From contig JAILDA010000028.1 in NCBI GenBank assembly GCA_024689865.1, forward strand, positions 1-34,961: a DNA stretch of 34,961 nt, read 5' to 3'. Shown here piece after piece: positions 1 through 8,842 of this stretch. The translations under genes were made by a program, and so were the position numbers. The notes beneath the pieces are model-generated. The model saw nothing but the letters and a program-made list of their open reading frames with translations. It was not told the origin of the DNA and did not search any database. The stretch is from Clostridia bacterium (lineage in GTDB: Bacteria > Bacillota > Clostridia > Peptostreptococcales > Anaerovoracaceae). How positions within the stretch are numbered: the stretch's first letter is position 1; every line of letters begins with the position of its first letter.

Positions 1-1214
1 CCTGCTCCCAGAAGTTCGACCAGGTAGCAGAATCTGTCGCAGGCGTCCTTGGCGAGGTTGGGATCTATGCCCTTCTCGAATCTGCCGGAGGCCTCTGTCC
101 TAAGGCCGAGAGCCTTGGAGGTGCGGCGCACGCTGTCTCCCAGGAAGTTGGCGGATTCCACCAGCACCATGCTGGTATCGTCCTCTATCTCAGAAGCCAG
201 ACCGCCCATGACTCCTGCTACGGCGGTGGGACCGCCCTCGTCCTTTATCATGAGCATGGAGCTTGTAAGCGTCCTCTCGTTTCCGTCCAGAGTGGTGAAC
301 TTTTCGCCGTCAGCAGCGGTATCCACGATTATGTGGGAGCCGCGCACCGTGCGGATGTCGAACGCGTGCAGCGGCTGTCCGTACTCCAGCATTACGAAGT
401 TGGTGATGTCCACTATGTTGTTGATCGGCCTCTGGCCGGAGAAGATCAGGCAGCGCTGCAGCCACCAGGGGCTCTGCTCCACCTTTATGTCCTTTATGAC
501 TCTGCCGCAGTAGCGCTTGCAGAGGTCCGGTCTTTCGATGCTGATCTTTATGTAGTCCTCGCTCTTTTCCGGTGCCACCTTTTTGCACTCGGTGTCCGGG
601 TATCTGAGCGGGGTACCGAAGGTTGCGGAAGCCTCCCTGGCCATGCCCAGCATGGACAGGCAGTCCGGTCTGTTGGGGGTTATCTCGAAGTCTACCACGG
701 TCTCCTTAAGTCCCATGGCTTCCACTATGTCCTGACCGGGCGTAAATTCGTCCGGAAGTATCCATATGCCTTCGCGGCTTACGACCGGCACCACCTTGTC
801 GTCGAAGCCAAGTTCCGAGCAGCTGCAGAGCATTCCGAAGGAATCCACTCCGCGCAGCTGGCCTGCGTGTATGGTAACGCCGCCTTCCACCTTGGGCTGT
901 CCGTGCAGCGGTCCGGGGATGTGCGATCCGTCCAGGCAGACAGGAACCAGAGCGCCCTCGAAGATGTTGTGCGCGCCGGTAACTATCTGGACGGGCTCGG
1001 CTTTGCCAACGTCTATAAGGCACACCAGAAGCTTATCCGCGTTGGGGTGCTTTTCTATCTTCGCGATGCGGCCGATAACTACGCCTTCTATGCCCTCGCC
1101 GAAATGCTCCACCGTCTCCAGGTTGGATCCGGACAGGACCATCCTGCGCACGAATTCGTCCGCGTCCACGTTAACGTCAGTATAATCTTTAAGCCATTTG
1201 ATAGGTACTAACAT
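1..1214 (-). CDS. pheT: Phenylalanine--tRNA ligase beta subunit, partial (C-terminus beyond left edge)
   Basis: Beta chain of the alpha2-beta2 phenylalanyl-tRNA synthetase, which charges tRNA-Phe in the cytoplasm. I translated the minus strand by eye, because the ORF track omits this edge-truncated frame. It opens MLVPIKWLKDYTDV, followed by the EMAP-like tRNA-binding region (HPNADKL, then IVTGAHNI), and later shows typical B3/B4 and B5 blocks (EYGQPLHAFD, EASGRFEKGIDP). About 404 of the usual roughly 800 residues are present and the frame stays open to base 1. The ATG at 1214 follows an AAGGAGGCAGCAAA-type ribosome-binding site. It lies 12 bases after pheS and is certainly co-transcribed with it. 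The anticodon-binding C-terminus lies outside the window. Confidence 0.96.
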   Translation of the reverse strand, partial: MLVPIKWLKDYTDVNVDADEFVRRMVLSGSNLETVEHFGEGIEGVVIGRIAKIEKHPNADKLLVCLIDVGKAEPVQIVTGAHNIFEGALVPVCLDGSHIPGPLHGQPKVEGGVTIHAGQLRGVDSFGMLCSCSELGFDDKVVPVVSREGIWILPDEFTPGQDIVEAMGLKETVVDFEITPNRPDCLSMLGMAREASATFGTPLRYPDTECKKVAPEKSEDYIKISIERPDLCKRYCGRVIKDIKVEQSPWWLQRCLIFSGQRPINNIVDITNFVMLEYGQPLHAFDIRTVRGSHIIVDTAADGEKFTTLDGNERTLTSSMLMIKDEGGPTAVAGVMGGLASEIEDDTSMVLVESANFLGDSVRRTSKALGLRTEASGRFEKGIDPNLAKDACDRFCYLVELLGA

Positions 1215-1226
1215 TTTGCTGCCTCC

Positions 1227-2249
1227 TTACTTGAACTGCTCTATGAAGCGTATGTCGTTCTCGTAGAGAAGACGTATGTCGTCCAGCTCGTATTTGAGCA
1301 TGGCTATGCGCTCCACGCCCATGCCGAACGCGAAGCCGGTGTACTTTTCGGTGTCCAGTCCGCCCACCTTAAGGACGTTGGGATGGACAAGTCCGCAGCC
1401 CAGGATCTCTATCCAGCCGGAGCCCTTGCAGACTCTGCAGCCCTTGCCGCCGCACTTGAAGCAGCTTACGTCCATCTCGGCCGAAGGCTCGGTGAACGGG
1501 AAGTGATGCGGACGGAAGTTGGTCCTTGTGGAGGATCCGAACATCTGCTTCGCGAAGCTGTCCAGAACTCCCTTCAGATCCGCCATGGTTATGCCCTCGT
1601 CTACCACAAGGCCTTCCACCTGATGGAACATCGGGGAATGCGTGGCGTCCGGGGTATCGCAGCGGAAGCATCTTCCGGGAGCGATGACGGCTATGGGAGG
1701 CTTCTGCGCAAGAAGCGTCCTTACCTGCACCGGAGAAGTCTGCGTACGCAGCAGAACGTCGTCCGTAATGTAGAAGGTATCCGTCATGTCCCTTGCGGGG
1801 TGGTTGGGACCCGCGTTGAGCGCGTCGAAGTTATTGAAAACGGTCTCCACCTCCGGACCTTCCGACACGGAAAAGCCCATGGACATGAAAATCTTGGTTA
1901 TCTCGTCTATGGTCTGGGTAATCAGGTGCCTGGTGCCTAAGCTTGCCGGCGTTCCGGGCTCCGTAACGTCTATGGTCTGGGCCTTAAGCTGAAGGTCTCT
2001 GGCAAGAGCCTTAAGTTCCTTCATCCTGCTCTCCAGCGCGGACTCTATCTGAGCCTTGGTCTGGTTGGCAAGCTGTCCGAAGCTCTTTCTTTCTTCCGGG
2101 GCAAGGTCCTTCATGGACTTGAGTATGTCCGTGAGCTTGCCTTTCTTGCCCAGGTATTCTATCCTGAGCGCTTCGGCGTCCTGGATGCTTTCAGCTCCCA
2201 GTATCTGTTCCTTTGCCTTAAGGGCTATTTCTTTAAGGCGATCATCCAT
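1227..2249 (-). CDS. pheS: Phenylalanine--tRNA ligase alpha subunit
   Basis: Catalytic alpha chain of phenylalanyl-tRNA synthetase (340 aa, normal length). The N-terminal ~90 residues are the coiled-coil tRNA-contacting arm. The class II core follows, with motif 2 around FHQVEG and motif 3 in the C-terminal GFAFGMGVERIAML. A four-cysteine knuckle (CFKCGGKGCRVCKGSGW) sits in the catalytic domain, as in many bacterial PheS proteins. Start ATG at 2249 is 6 bases after the upstream methyltransferase stop, and pheT begins 12 bases downstream. This is the common methyltransferase-pheS-pheT unit of Firmicutes. I do not see a T-box leader in front of pheS; any such control would have to lie upstream of the methyltransferase gene, where I also see none. 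Confidence 0.97.
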   Translation of the reverse strand: MDDRLKEIALKAKEQILGAESIQDAEALRIEYLGKKGKLTDILKSMKDLAPEERKSFGQLANQTKAQIESALESRMKELKALARDLQLKAQTIDVTEPGTPASLGTRHLITQTIDEITKIFMSMGFSVSEGPEVETVFNNFDALNAGPNHPARDMTDTFYITDDVLLRTQTSPVQVRTLLAQKPPIAVIAPGRCFRCDTPDATHSPMFHQVEGLVVDEGITMADLKGVLDSFAKQMFGSSTRTNFRPHHFPFTEPSAEMDVSCFKCGGKGCRVCKGSGWIEILGCGLVHPNVLKVGGLDTEKYTGFAFGMGVERIAMLKYELDDIRLLYENDIRFIEQFK

Positions 2250-2255
2250 CGTAAA

Positions 2256-3050
2256 CTATATCCGTCCTTTCTGGCGCAGGGATTCGTACATTATGACGGC
2301 TCCGGCTGCAGCCGCGTTCAGCGACTCCGTGCCTCCGGCCATCGGTATCCTTAAAAGTCTGGAGGATGCCTTGAACTCCTCTGAGGCACCCGCGCCTTCG
2401 TTTCCTATTACCACCGCCGCGTTTCTGGCAAGAGGCAGATCCCACAGATCCGACTTCCCTTCCGCCGCAGCGGTATAAAGCGTCTTTCCTGCGCGGCTGA
2501 GCATTTCCGCCGCATCCGCCGCGCTTTCGCAGTGTATCACCGGGAGCCTTAAAAGACTTCCGGCCGCGGACCTTACTGCCTTGGGCTGCCAGGGGTCCGC
2601 CGTTCCTTTTACCAGCACAGCCGCCGAAAAGCCCATGGCTTCCGCCGTTCTGATCAGGGTGCCTACGTTTCCGGGATCCTGCAGTCTGTCCAGGACCAGA
2701 ACGTTAGCTCCTTCCGGAAGAGCTGACAGATCCGGCTCGTCCGGCTTGTATGCCTCCGCGGCTATGCACTGCGGAGTCCTGGCGTCCGTTATCCTGGAAA
2801 AAAGCTCGCGCGAAAGAACGCAGACATCTATGCCTGCCTCTTCCGCTGCATCAGCGGTCCTGAGCGCATCCGCGTCCTGCGCGTCCGATCTCAGGAACAC
2901 TGTCTTTACAGTTCCTTTGCGGCTTACGGCTTCGCCGATTATGTTCGGCCCTTCGATAAGGTAGAGCCCCAGCCTGTCGCGGTATTTCTTTTCCAGGAGC
3001 GATACTGCCTCTTTGACTATTCTGTTGTCCGAAGAGTTTATCTGCCTCAT
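2256..3050 (-). CDS. TrmH/SpoU-family RNA 2'-O-methyltransferase
   Basis: SPOUT-class enzyme (264 aa) that transfers a methyl group from S-adenosylmethionine to a ribose 2'-hydroxyl in rRNA or tRNA. An N-terminal RNA-binding region (residues ~8-95, with LYLIEGPNIIGEA) precedes the knotted SpoU domain. All three SpoU motifs are visible: LDRLQDPGNVGTLIRTAEAMGF, VIGNEGAGAS, and IPMAGGTESLNAAAAGAVIMYE. It sits directly before pheS, the place of the YsgA-type rRNA methylase in Bacillus, so I favour an rRNA target, but the substrate cannot be fixed from sequence. The ATG at 3050 has only a weak ribosome-binding site. No convincing promoter was found in the 68 bases separating it from ftsZ. Confidence 0.9.
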   Translation of the reverse strand: MRQINSSDNRIVKEAVSLLEKKYRDRLGLYLIEGPNIIGEAVSRKGTVKTVFLRSDAQDADALRTADAAEEAGIDVCVLSRELFSRITDARTPQCIAAEAYKPDEPDLSALPEGANVLVLDRLQDPGNVGTLIRTAEAMGFSAAVLVKGTADPWQPKAVRSAAGSLLRLPVIHCESAADAAEMLSRAGKTLYTAAAEGKSDLWDLPLARNAAVVIGNEGAGASEEFKASSRLLRIPMAGGTESLNAAAAGAVIMYESLRQKGRI

Positions 3051-3077
3051 CCGTGCCGCGCTATGCTTAATATTGAC

Positions 3078-3103
3078 AAAAGGGCGGGCATTCAGCCCGC
3101 CCC
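3078..3103 (-). terminator. Rho-independent terminator after ftsZ
   Basis: On the minus strand GGGCGGGC pairs perfectly with GCCCGCCC around a 5-base loop and is followed by TTTTG. It lies just past the ftsZ stop and marks the end of the division/cell-wall transcription unit. Confidence 0.85.
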
Positions 3104-3118
3104 AGGTCCTGTCTGTGA

Positions 3119-4255
3119 TCAGAGGTCGAGGTTGGTGTTTCCTGCGTTCTTAAGGAATGCGGGAATGGGGAAATCGTTGTCGGGCTGATAGCTCGTTTCC
3201 TTCTTGATCTCCTCCACGCTCTCGTCCAGCTCCACCACGCTGGGCTCCGGCTTATCCTCGCCGAGTCCCTTGCCGGGTATCTGGATCTTGTCCAGGTCGT
3301 CGTCGAATCCGGTGGCGATTATGGTAACGCGGACGGTATTCTCCATGTCCTCGCGTACGGACGCACCGAATATGATGATGGCATCGTCGTCGACTTCTCT
3401 GGCAACTACGTCGGCTGCGTCGTTGAGTTCCAGCATGCCGAGGTCGTAACCGCCTACGACGTTGAGCAGCAGCGCCTTGGCGCCCTTGATCGTGGTCTCC
3501 AGGAGCGGGCTTTCGATCGCGTTCTTGATCGCGGCTTCCACCCTGTTCTCTCCGCTGGCGGTGCCTACGCCCATGTGGGCTATGCCGCGGTCTCCCATTA
3601 CGGTCTTTACGTCCGCAAAGTCCAGATTGATAAGTCCGTCTTCGGAAATGAGGCTTGCTATGCTCTCCACGCCGTCCTTAAGGACTTCGTCCGCCATCTT
3701 GAAAGCATCCAGGATGCTGGTGTTCTTTTCGGATACGGTAAGGAGCTTGTCGTTGGGAACTACTACCAGGGAGTCCACGTAGTTCTTAAGGAACTTGATG
3801 CCCAGATCCGCATGTTCTCTGCGCTTCTTTCCCTCGAATGTGAACGGTCTGGTAACTACGCCTACCGTAAGGGCTCCGGAAAGCTTGGCGGCCTTGGCGA
3901 CTATCGGAGCAGCTCCGGTGCCTGTGCCTCCGCCCATGCCGGCGGTGATGAATACCATGTCCGCGCCTTCCAGCTGGCTCTCGATGTTCTCAAGGCTCTC
4001 TTCCGCGGATTTCTGTCCGATCTCCGGATTTCCGCCGGCGCCCAGGCCCTTTGTAAGCTTTTCACCTATCTGGACCTTGGTCTCCGCCTTGGACTTGTTG
4101 AGGTTCTGTTTATCTGTGTTGATCGCGATGAAGCTGATGCCCTGAAGGTTGGATTCTATCATGCGATTTACTGCGTTGCAGCCGGCTCCGCCTATTCCTA
4201 CCACCTTGATGTTAGCGGGGGAATCTGCCGGGGTTTCGAATTGTAACATAGGCAT
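3119..4255 (-). CDS. ftsZ: Cell division protein FtsZ
   Basis: Tubulin-like GTPase that polymerises into the mid-cell Z ring and recruits the divisome (378 aa, normal length). The N-terminal GTP-binding fold carries [14 protein letters not shown] at residues 19-32 and the tubulin signature GGGTGTG at 108-114. The T7 catalytic loop region around [11 protein letters not shown] and the C-terminal GTPase-activating domain follow. A variable acidic linker leads to the C-terminal partner-binding peptide (PIPAFLKN). The start at 4255 has an AAGGAGG site 8-9 bases upstream. It is the last gene of the cluster, separated from ftsQ by 100 bases with their own promoter. ftsA, which usually precedes ftsZ, is absent, so a different membrane tether (for example SepF encoded elsewhere) is expected. 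Confidence 0.98.
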   Translation of the reverse strand: MPMLQFETPADSPANIKVVGIGGAGCNAVNRMIESNLQGISFIAINTDKQNLNKSKAETKVQIGEKLTKGLGAGGNPEIGQKSAEESLENIESQLEGADMVFITAGMGGGTGTGAAPIVAKAAKLSGALTVGVVTRPFTFEGKKRREHADLGIKFLKNYVDSLVVVPNDKLLTVSEKNTSILDAFKMADEVLKDGVESIASLISEDGLINLDFADVKTVMGDRGIAHMGVGTASGENRVEAAIKNAIESPLLETTIKGAKALLLNVVGGYDLGMLELNDAADVVAREVDDDAIIIFGASVREDMENTVRVTIIATGFDDDLDKIQIPGKGLGEDKPEPSVVELDESVEEIKKETSYQPDNDFPIPAFLKNAGNTNLDL

Positions 4256-4294
4256 ATTTATGGCCTCCTTGACCTACTTGTGCATATTAATATT

Positions 4295-4323
4295 ATAATA
4301 GCACAAACTATTATTACTAACAA
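4295..4323 (-). promoter_or_regulatory. Probable sigma-A promoter for ftsZ overlapping a 7-bp inverted repeat
   Basis: On the minus strand TTGTTA (4318-4323) and TATTAT (4295-4300) are 17 bases apart, inside a 100-base AT-rich gap between ftsQ and ftsZ. The inverted repeat ATAATAG-CACAAA-CTATTAT (4295-4314, plus-strand reading) covers the -10 and half of the spacer, so it could be an operator or a coincidence of AT-rich sequence. An internal promoter would let ftsZ be expressed above the rest of the cluster. Confidence 0.55.
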
Positions 4324-4355
4324 CGGATTTTAGGAATGAAAAAACAGGATTTTAC

Positions 4356-5129
4356 TTAATCGATCCTGGGGTCGAAGAAGAGTTCTCCGCCCGTGCCGAT
4401 CTTGATGACGCCCTTGTTGATATCCTGCTTAAAGTGTTCTTCCGCCAGACGTTTGATGGCGGGAAGCGCAGACAGTATTCCGTCAGGGGTGCCCTCGCAG
4501 TAGTAATGGTCGTAGATGTAGGCCTTTACGACTGCGCTGGAGAAGTATATCTTCTTGAAATAAAGATCCAGTTTGCCGGTCTCTTCCAGTATCTTGAGAG
4601 TGCTCGCAAGCATGTAGCTCTGCTCGGCCTTAATGGGCTTGCCCTCTTCCGAGGAGGACAGAGCAATGCCTTCCAGCACGGTGATCTTAGGCTCCTCGTC
4701 TGCTGTGCGCAGGACGGTACCTTCGGTGTCTATGATGACGTAGCGTCCGCCCGACTCAACTGCGGCGTACTCAACGCGCTCTTCCAGCTTTATGACGACT
4801 GTGCCCATGGGCATTTTTTCCACCTTGGCGTTCTTTATGTACGCGCTCTGCAGAAGGTTCTTTACAGCCGCGCGGGGCTTAACGTCGAATATAAGATTCT
4901 TTCCGGTCTCGATCCCGGAAAGCTCTATCACCTGCGAAGGTGTGTAATACTTATTGCCCTCAACGCGTATGTCCGTAACATTGAAAAGCGCGGACTTCAA
5001 AAGAAGCACTGCTCCGACTATGACCAGCACTATTATGAAAAGCGTAAGGAAAGGACGCTTTTTTCTTCTCTTCTTCTTTTTCCGCTTGCTCTTGCTCTTG
5101 TAAGCAGAGGGTTCTTCGTATTCGCTCAT
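4356..5129 (-). CDS. ftsQ: Cell division protein FtsQ/DivIB
   Basis: Bitopic divisome protein that, with FtsL and DivIC/FtsB partners, controls septal peptidoglycan synthesis (257 aa). A very basic cytoplasmic tail (residues 1-27, dominated by K and R) is followed by one transmembrane helix (about 28-48). A POTRA domain comes next (FNVTDIRVEGNKYYTPSQVIE), then the beta domain. The gene lies between murG and ftsZ, which is the expected position. It starts 24 bases after the murG stop without a strong ribosome-binding site. In Gram-positive bacteria this protein is usually called DivIB. Confidence 0.9.
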   Translation of the reverse strand: MSEYEEPSAYKSKSKRKKKKRRKKRPFLTLFIIVLVIVGAVLLLKSALFNVTDIRVEGNKYYTPSQVIELSGIETGKNLIFDVKPRAAVKNLLQSAYIKNAKVEKMPMGTVVIKLEERVEYAAVESGGRYVIIDTEGTVLRTADEEPKITVLEGIALSSSEEGKPIKAEQSYMLASTLKILEETGKLDLYFKKIYFSSAVVKAYIYDHYYCEGTPDGILSALPAIKRLAEEHFKQDINKGVIKIGTGGELFFDPRID

Positions 5130-5153
5130 CTGTATCCGGGCAGCCGGACAGGA

Positions 5154-6254
5154 CTATGCGTCCAGCCCCAGCTCCTTGTATATTATATCCGCTGCGTCCG
5201 GCCTTGCCAACTTCTTTGCGGCCTCCGACATGGCGGAAAGTCTTTCTTTATCCGAAGCCAGCGCCAGCACAGCCTCAGCAAGTTTGTCCTCCCCTTCCGG
5301 AAGGTCCTTTTCTTCTATCAGGACAGCGGCGTCCGCGTCGGCGACTGCCTTGGCGTTGTAGAACTGATGGTTGTCCGTAACGTTGGGAGAAGGCACCAGC
5401 ACGCTGGGCTTTCCGCATACCGCTATCTCGGATACCGCAATGGCTCCTGCTCTGCTTACCACAAGATCCGAAGCGCACATCAGTTCCGGCATGTTGTCCG
5501 CGTAAGGCATGAAGGTAAGGAATCCAAGATCCTTATCCATGGCGTCCAGCTTTTCCTTTATCTCCTCATAATGCCTTCTTCCGCTTACGAAGAACAATCT
5601 GATGTCGTTTCCGCTCAGTTTCTTTACAAGGCCCAGAGCCTCTCTGTTTAGGACTTCCGCGCCCAGACTGCCTCCGAAGAGCAGCACCATGGTCTGGCCG
5701 TCCTTAAGCCCCAGCTTTTCCCTGCATTCCGCGCGGTCCAGAGTAACGAAGCCGCCCCTAACGGGGTTTCCGGTCATTATGACTCTGTCCGGATGTCTGA
5801 ATCTGCCTTCGGTGCCGGCGAAACTGGTGAACACCTTGTCCGCAAAGCCGGACAAAAACCTGTTCGCAAGGCCCGGAAGAGCGTTCTGTTCGTGTATGAA
5901 GCACTTTATTCCAAGGCCGTGAGCCTTGCTTATTACCGAACCGGTAACGTACCCGCCCGTGCCTACGGCGATGTCAGGAGCAAAGTCCTTAAGTATGCGG
6001 CCCACTTCGCGGGTGCCTTCAAAGAATGTGCGCAGAGTCTTGAAGTTCTCCGCCAGATGTTTTCTGTCGAAACCGCGCGCGTCTATGCCTTTTATCTCGT
6101 AACCGGCTGCGGGGACCAGACTGTTTTCCATGCCCTTCTTGGTGCCTATGAACAGTATCTCCGCTTCCGGGTGATGTTCTCTTATCTTGTCCGCAATGGC
6201 GATGGCGGGATAGATGTGTCCGCCGGTGCCGCCGCAGCTCATGACTATCTTCAT
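5154..6254 (-). CDS. murG: UDP-GlcNAc:lipid I N-acetylglucosaminyltransferase MurG
   Basis: Peripheral membrane glycosyltransferase that converts lipid I to lipid II on the inner face of the membrane (366 aa with this start). The GT-B fold shows the N-terminal glycine loop GGTGGH at residues 8-13, the acceptor-side HEQNALPGLANRFL, the second glycine loop GGSLGA, and the donor-binding SRAGAIAVSEI. The ORF track extends to 6497, but the extra 81 residues are out-of-frame ftsW sequence. The ATG at 6254 overlaps the ftsW stop as ATGA and gives the normal MurG N-terminus. The four-base overlap with ftsW implies translational coupling. Confidence 0.97.
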   Translation of the reverse strand: MKIVMSCGGTGGHIYPAIAIADKIREHHPEAEILFIGTKKGMENSLVPAAGYEIKGIDARGFDRKHLAENFKTLRTFFEGTREVGRILKDFAPDIAVGTGGYVTGSVISKAHGLGIKCFIHEQNALPGLANRFLSGFADKVFTSFAGTEGRFRHPDRVIMTGNPVRGGFVTLDRAECREKLGLKDGQTMVLLFGGSLGAEVLNREALGLVKKLSGNDIRLFFVSGRRHYEEIKEKLDAMDKDLGFLTFMPYADNMPELMCASDLVVSRAGAIAVSEIAVCGKPSVLVPSPNVTDNHQFYNAKAVADADAAVLIEEKDLPEGEDKLAEAVLALASDKERLSAMSEAAKKLARPDAADIIYKELGLDA

Positions 6255-7414
6255 AACGTTTCCTTCTCCGAAGCCTGCTTGGATATGTTGAACAGTATTC
6301 CCAGCTCCATCATGAAGAGCACGGTGGCCGTTCCGCCCAGGCTTATAAGCGGAAGCACCACGCCCGTAGGCGGGAAAGATGCGGAGACCACGGCGACGTT
6401 GAGTATCACCTGCAGTCCCAGATGTATGGTTATTCCGGCCGCCATAAGCGTACCGAACATGTCCCTTGCGTTTACCGATGCCAGGCTGCCTCTCCACAGA
6501 AGCACCATGTATACCGCCAGCAGCACCATCACGCCTATGAAACCGACTTCTTCGCCTATTATCGGCAGTATGAAGTCGCTCATCGCCTCCGGAAGATACA
6601 GGGCTTTCTGCATGCTGCGTCCAAGGCCCACGCCGGTAACTCCGCCGGAACCGAAGGCCAGCAGCCCCTGCACGACCTGATAGCCGTCACCCAGAGGATC
6701 CGCGAAAGGATCGAAGAAGCTGGTAACGCGCTTAAGCCAGTAACTGCCTTTAAGGACTATCAGCCCTGCGAATCCGGCTGCGCCGACGCCTACAGCCAGC
6801 ACTATCCAGCCGAACTTTATTCCGGCAACGATAAGCATTCCCAGGGCCATCAGAAGAACTGTGCCCGCAGTGGAAAGGTTGGGCTGCTTAAAGATCAGAA
6901 CGAATGCCGCCCCGGCAACTATCAGCACCGGAAGGAAGCCTTTTAGCGTCTTTGCTCTGGAGGGCTTGCACGCGAAATACCAGGAGATGAACAGTATCAG
7001 CGCCGGTTTGAATATCTCGCCCGGCATGAATGTAAAGCCGGTGCCCGGTATCTGTATCCAGCGGGTGGCCTGGTTTATCGTTTTCGCTATTCCGAGAGAC
7101 GAAGGCGTAAACAGCAGCAGAAGCAGGAAGAAACCGACTATTATCGCCGGCAGCGCGAACTTGCTCCACACATGATAATCGATCATCGAGAATACTATGA
7201 ACGCAAGCCAGCCAATGGCCATCCATATCGCGTTGTTCTTAAGGTAGTAGTTAGGATCGCCGAACTTGCTTATGGCAGTATAATAGCTCGCGGAGAAGAC
7301 CGCGACTATTCCGATGACAGACAGTATCAGCGTGGTGACCACTATGTAGAAATCGCCCTCGCCGAACTTGCTCTTTATCCTGATCTTCTTTTTTTTCTTA
7401 GCTGCTTCAGCCAA
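6251..7414 (-). CDS. ftsW: Lipid II polymerase FtsW (SEDS family), TTG start
   Basis: SEDS-family peptidoglycan glycosyltransferase that polymerises lipid II at the septum together with its partner class B PBP. Around ten transmembrane helices are visible after a lysine-rich cytoplasmic start. Family landmarks include the ATRWIQIPG block and the C-terminal SDFILPIIGEEVGFIG, followed by GVVLPLISLGGTA. The track starts at a TTG at 7435 (394 aa). I prefer the TTG at 7414 (387 aa), because AAAGGA sits 6 bases before it and nothing comparable precedes 7435. No ATG exists before the first membrane helix, so a TTG start is needed in either case. The gene overlaps murG by four bases and follows murD by 48. 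Confidence 0.93.
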   Translation of the reverse strand: MAEAAKKKKKIRIKSKFGEGDFYIVVTTLILSVIGIVAVFSASYYTAISKFGDPNYYLKNNAIWMAIGWLAFIVFSMIDYHVWSKFALPAIIVGFFLLLLLFTPSSLGIAKTINQATRWIQIPGTGFTFMPGEIFKPALILFISWYFACKPSRAKTLKGFLPVLIVAGAAFVLIFKQPNLSTAGTVLLMALGMLIVAGIKFGWIVLAVGVGAAGFAGLIVLKGSYWLKRVTSFFDPFADPLGDGYQVVQGLLAFGSGGVTGVGLGRSMQKALYLPEAMSDFILPIIGEEVGFIGVMVLLAVYMVLLWRGSLASVNARDMFGTLMAAGITIHLGLQVILNVAVVSASFPPTGVVLPLISLGGTATVLFMMELGILFNISKQASEKETL

Positions 7415-7462
7415 CGCTGTTCCTTTCGTCCGCAATTCTTCGGCCTGCGAAAGACCTTGTAT

Positions 7463-8842
7463 CTACAGGCTCCTGACTATCTTCTTGAACTCTTCGCCTC
7501 TGTGCTCGTAGCTCTTGAACATGTCCCAGCTTGCGCACGCCGGGGAAAGAAGGACCGTGTCGCCCTTGCTCGCCAGCTGCGCGGACGCCGCGATGCACGC
7601 TTCCAGGGAGTCGCATCTTACTATCTGCTCGTCCCTGTAGCCGCACTTAAGGGCGGTATCCTTGATCCTCGGGGCGGTAACGCCCAGGAGCACCAGATAC
7701 TTTATCTTGTCTTTGCCTATCTGCAGCATCTCCGTAAAGTCGGAGTTCTTCTCGTATCCGCCGGCTATAAGCACTATCGGAGTATCCGTGGCCTCTATGG
7801 CCTTTATGGTGGAATCCGGATTGGTGCCCTTGGAATCGTTTATGTATCTTACGCCCTTAAGCGTCCTTACGTACTCTATTCTGTGCTCTACGCCCTTAAA
7901 GGTCTTAAGGATGCTGCTTATGGTCTTGGCCGAAGCGCCGCTGAAATACGCTATCGCCGCCGCGGCCAGAGCGTTCTGCAGGTTGTGCTTTCCGGGGATG
8001 TTCACGTCCTCCGCCTTGCAGAGCTTCTTCTCCTTGCCGTCCTTTTTTACGAAGATGTATCCGTCCCTTACGAATGCGGCGTTGGGCTGCATTCCGAACT
8101 GTATGCCCTCGCCTTCCGTGCTGAACGGTACGTGTACGGGCTTCTCTATGGTCTCGGAGAGCCTGGCTGCGCCTGGATCGTCCGCGTTGTAAACGAAATA
8201 GTCGTCCATGGTCTGGTTCTCGCAGACACGTCCCTTTACGCGGGCGTACTCTTCCATGTCTCCGTGGCGGTCCAGATGGTCGGGAGTAATGTTAAGGACG
8301 GCGCTTACGTGAGCGCGGAAATCCTTTATGGTCTCCAGCTGGAAGCTGGAAACTTCGGTTACCATTATCGTATCTTCTTCCGCGGAGGCGGCCTGAGAGG
8401 ATACCGGAAGGCCTATGTTTCCTGCAACCATGCTGGGTATGCCGTCCGCCTTAAGGATCGCTCCTACCAGCGTTGTGGTAGTGGTCTTTCCGTTGGTGCC
8501 GGTTATGGCAAGGAAGCTGCCTTTGCAGTTCTCATAAGCAAGTTCCAGCTCGCCTATAAGTTCTTTACCAAGCTTAGCGACCGGGTGGCGGGCTGTTATT
8601 CCGGGGCTTATGACTACCCTGTCGAAGAACTTTTCTTCTTCCGGGTGTTCCTGCATAAGCCTCTCCTGAGCGTCCGGCCCTATGTAAAGGACGACGTCCT
8701 CTTCCCTCAGCTTACCGATCACTTCCGGCGCAAACTTTTCTTCCGGCTTCGAATCCCAGGCGTAAAGCTGCGCCTTTCCTTTAAGCAGCTCCGCGGCCGC
8801 AAGGCCGGAGCGTCCGAGTCCCATGATCAGGATCTTTTCCAT
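7463..8842 (-). CDS. murD: UDP-N-acetylmuramoyl-L-alanine--D-glutamate ligase MurD
   Basis: ATP-dependent cytoplasmic ligase adding D-glutamate to UDP-MurNAc-L-Ala (459 aa, normal length). The N-terminal nucleotide-binding domain begins with ILIMGLGRSGLAAAELL. The central ATPase domain carries the P-loop GTNGKTTTTTL at residues 115-125 and ITPDHLDRHGDMEEYA. The C-terminal domain has YINDSKGTNPDST and the conserved SPACASWDMFKSYEHRGEEF. The start overlaps the end of murF by 16 bases. In most Firmicutes mraY lies between murF and murD; here the overlap leaves no room for it. Confidence 0.97.
   Translation of the reverse strand: MEKILIMGLGRSGLAAAELLKGKAQLYAWDSKPEEKFAPEVIGKLREEDVVLYIGPDAQERLMQEHPEEEKFFDRVVISPGITARHPVAKLGKELIGELELAYENCKGSFLAITGTNGKTTTTTLVGAILKADGIPSMVAGNIGLPVSSQAASAEEDTIMVTEVSSFQLETIKDFRAHVSAVLNITPDHLDRHGDMEEYARVKGRVCENQTMDDYFVYNADDPGAARLSETIEKPVHVPFSTEGEGIQFGMQPNAAFVRDGYIFVKKDGKEKKLCKAEDVNIPGKHNLQNALAAAAIAYFSGASAKTISSILKTFKGVEHRIEYVRTLKGVRYINDSKGTNPDSTIKAIEATDTPIVLIAGGYEKNSDFTEMLQIGKDKIKYLVLLGVTAPRIKDTALKCGYRDEQIVRCDSLEACIAASAQLASKGDTVLLSPACASWDMFKSYEHRGEEFKKIVRSL

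Noticed and set aside
2242-2256. T-box riboswitch for pheS
   Set aside because: pheS follows the methyltransferase gene by 6 bases, and the 68-base gap before that gene is filled mainly by the ftsZ terminator; no specifier or antiterminator structure is visible.
6255-6497. N-terminal 81-residue extension of MurG in the ORF track
   Set aside because: It is ftsW sequence in another frame; the ATGA overlap at 6251-6254 gives the standard MurG start.
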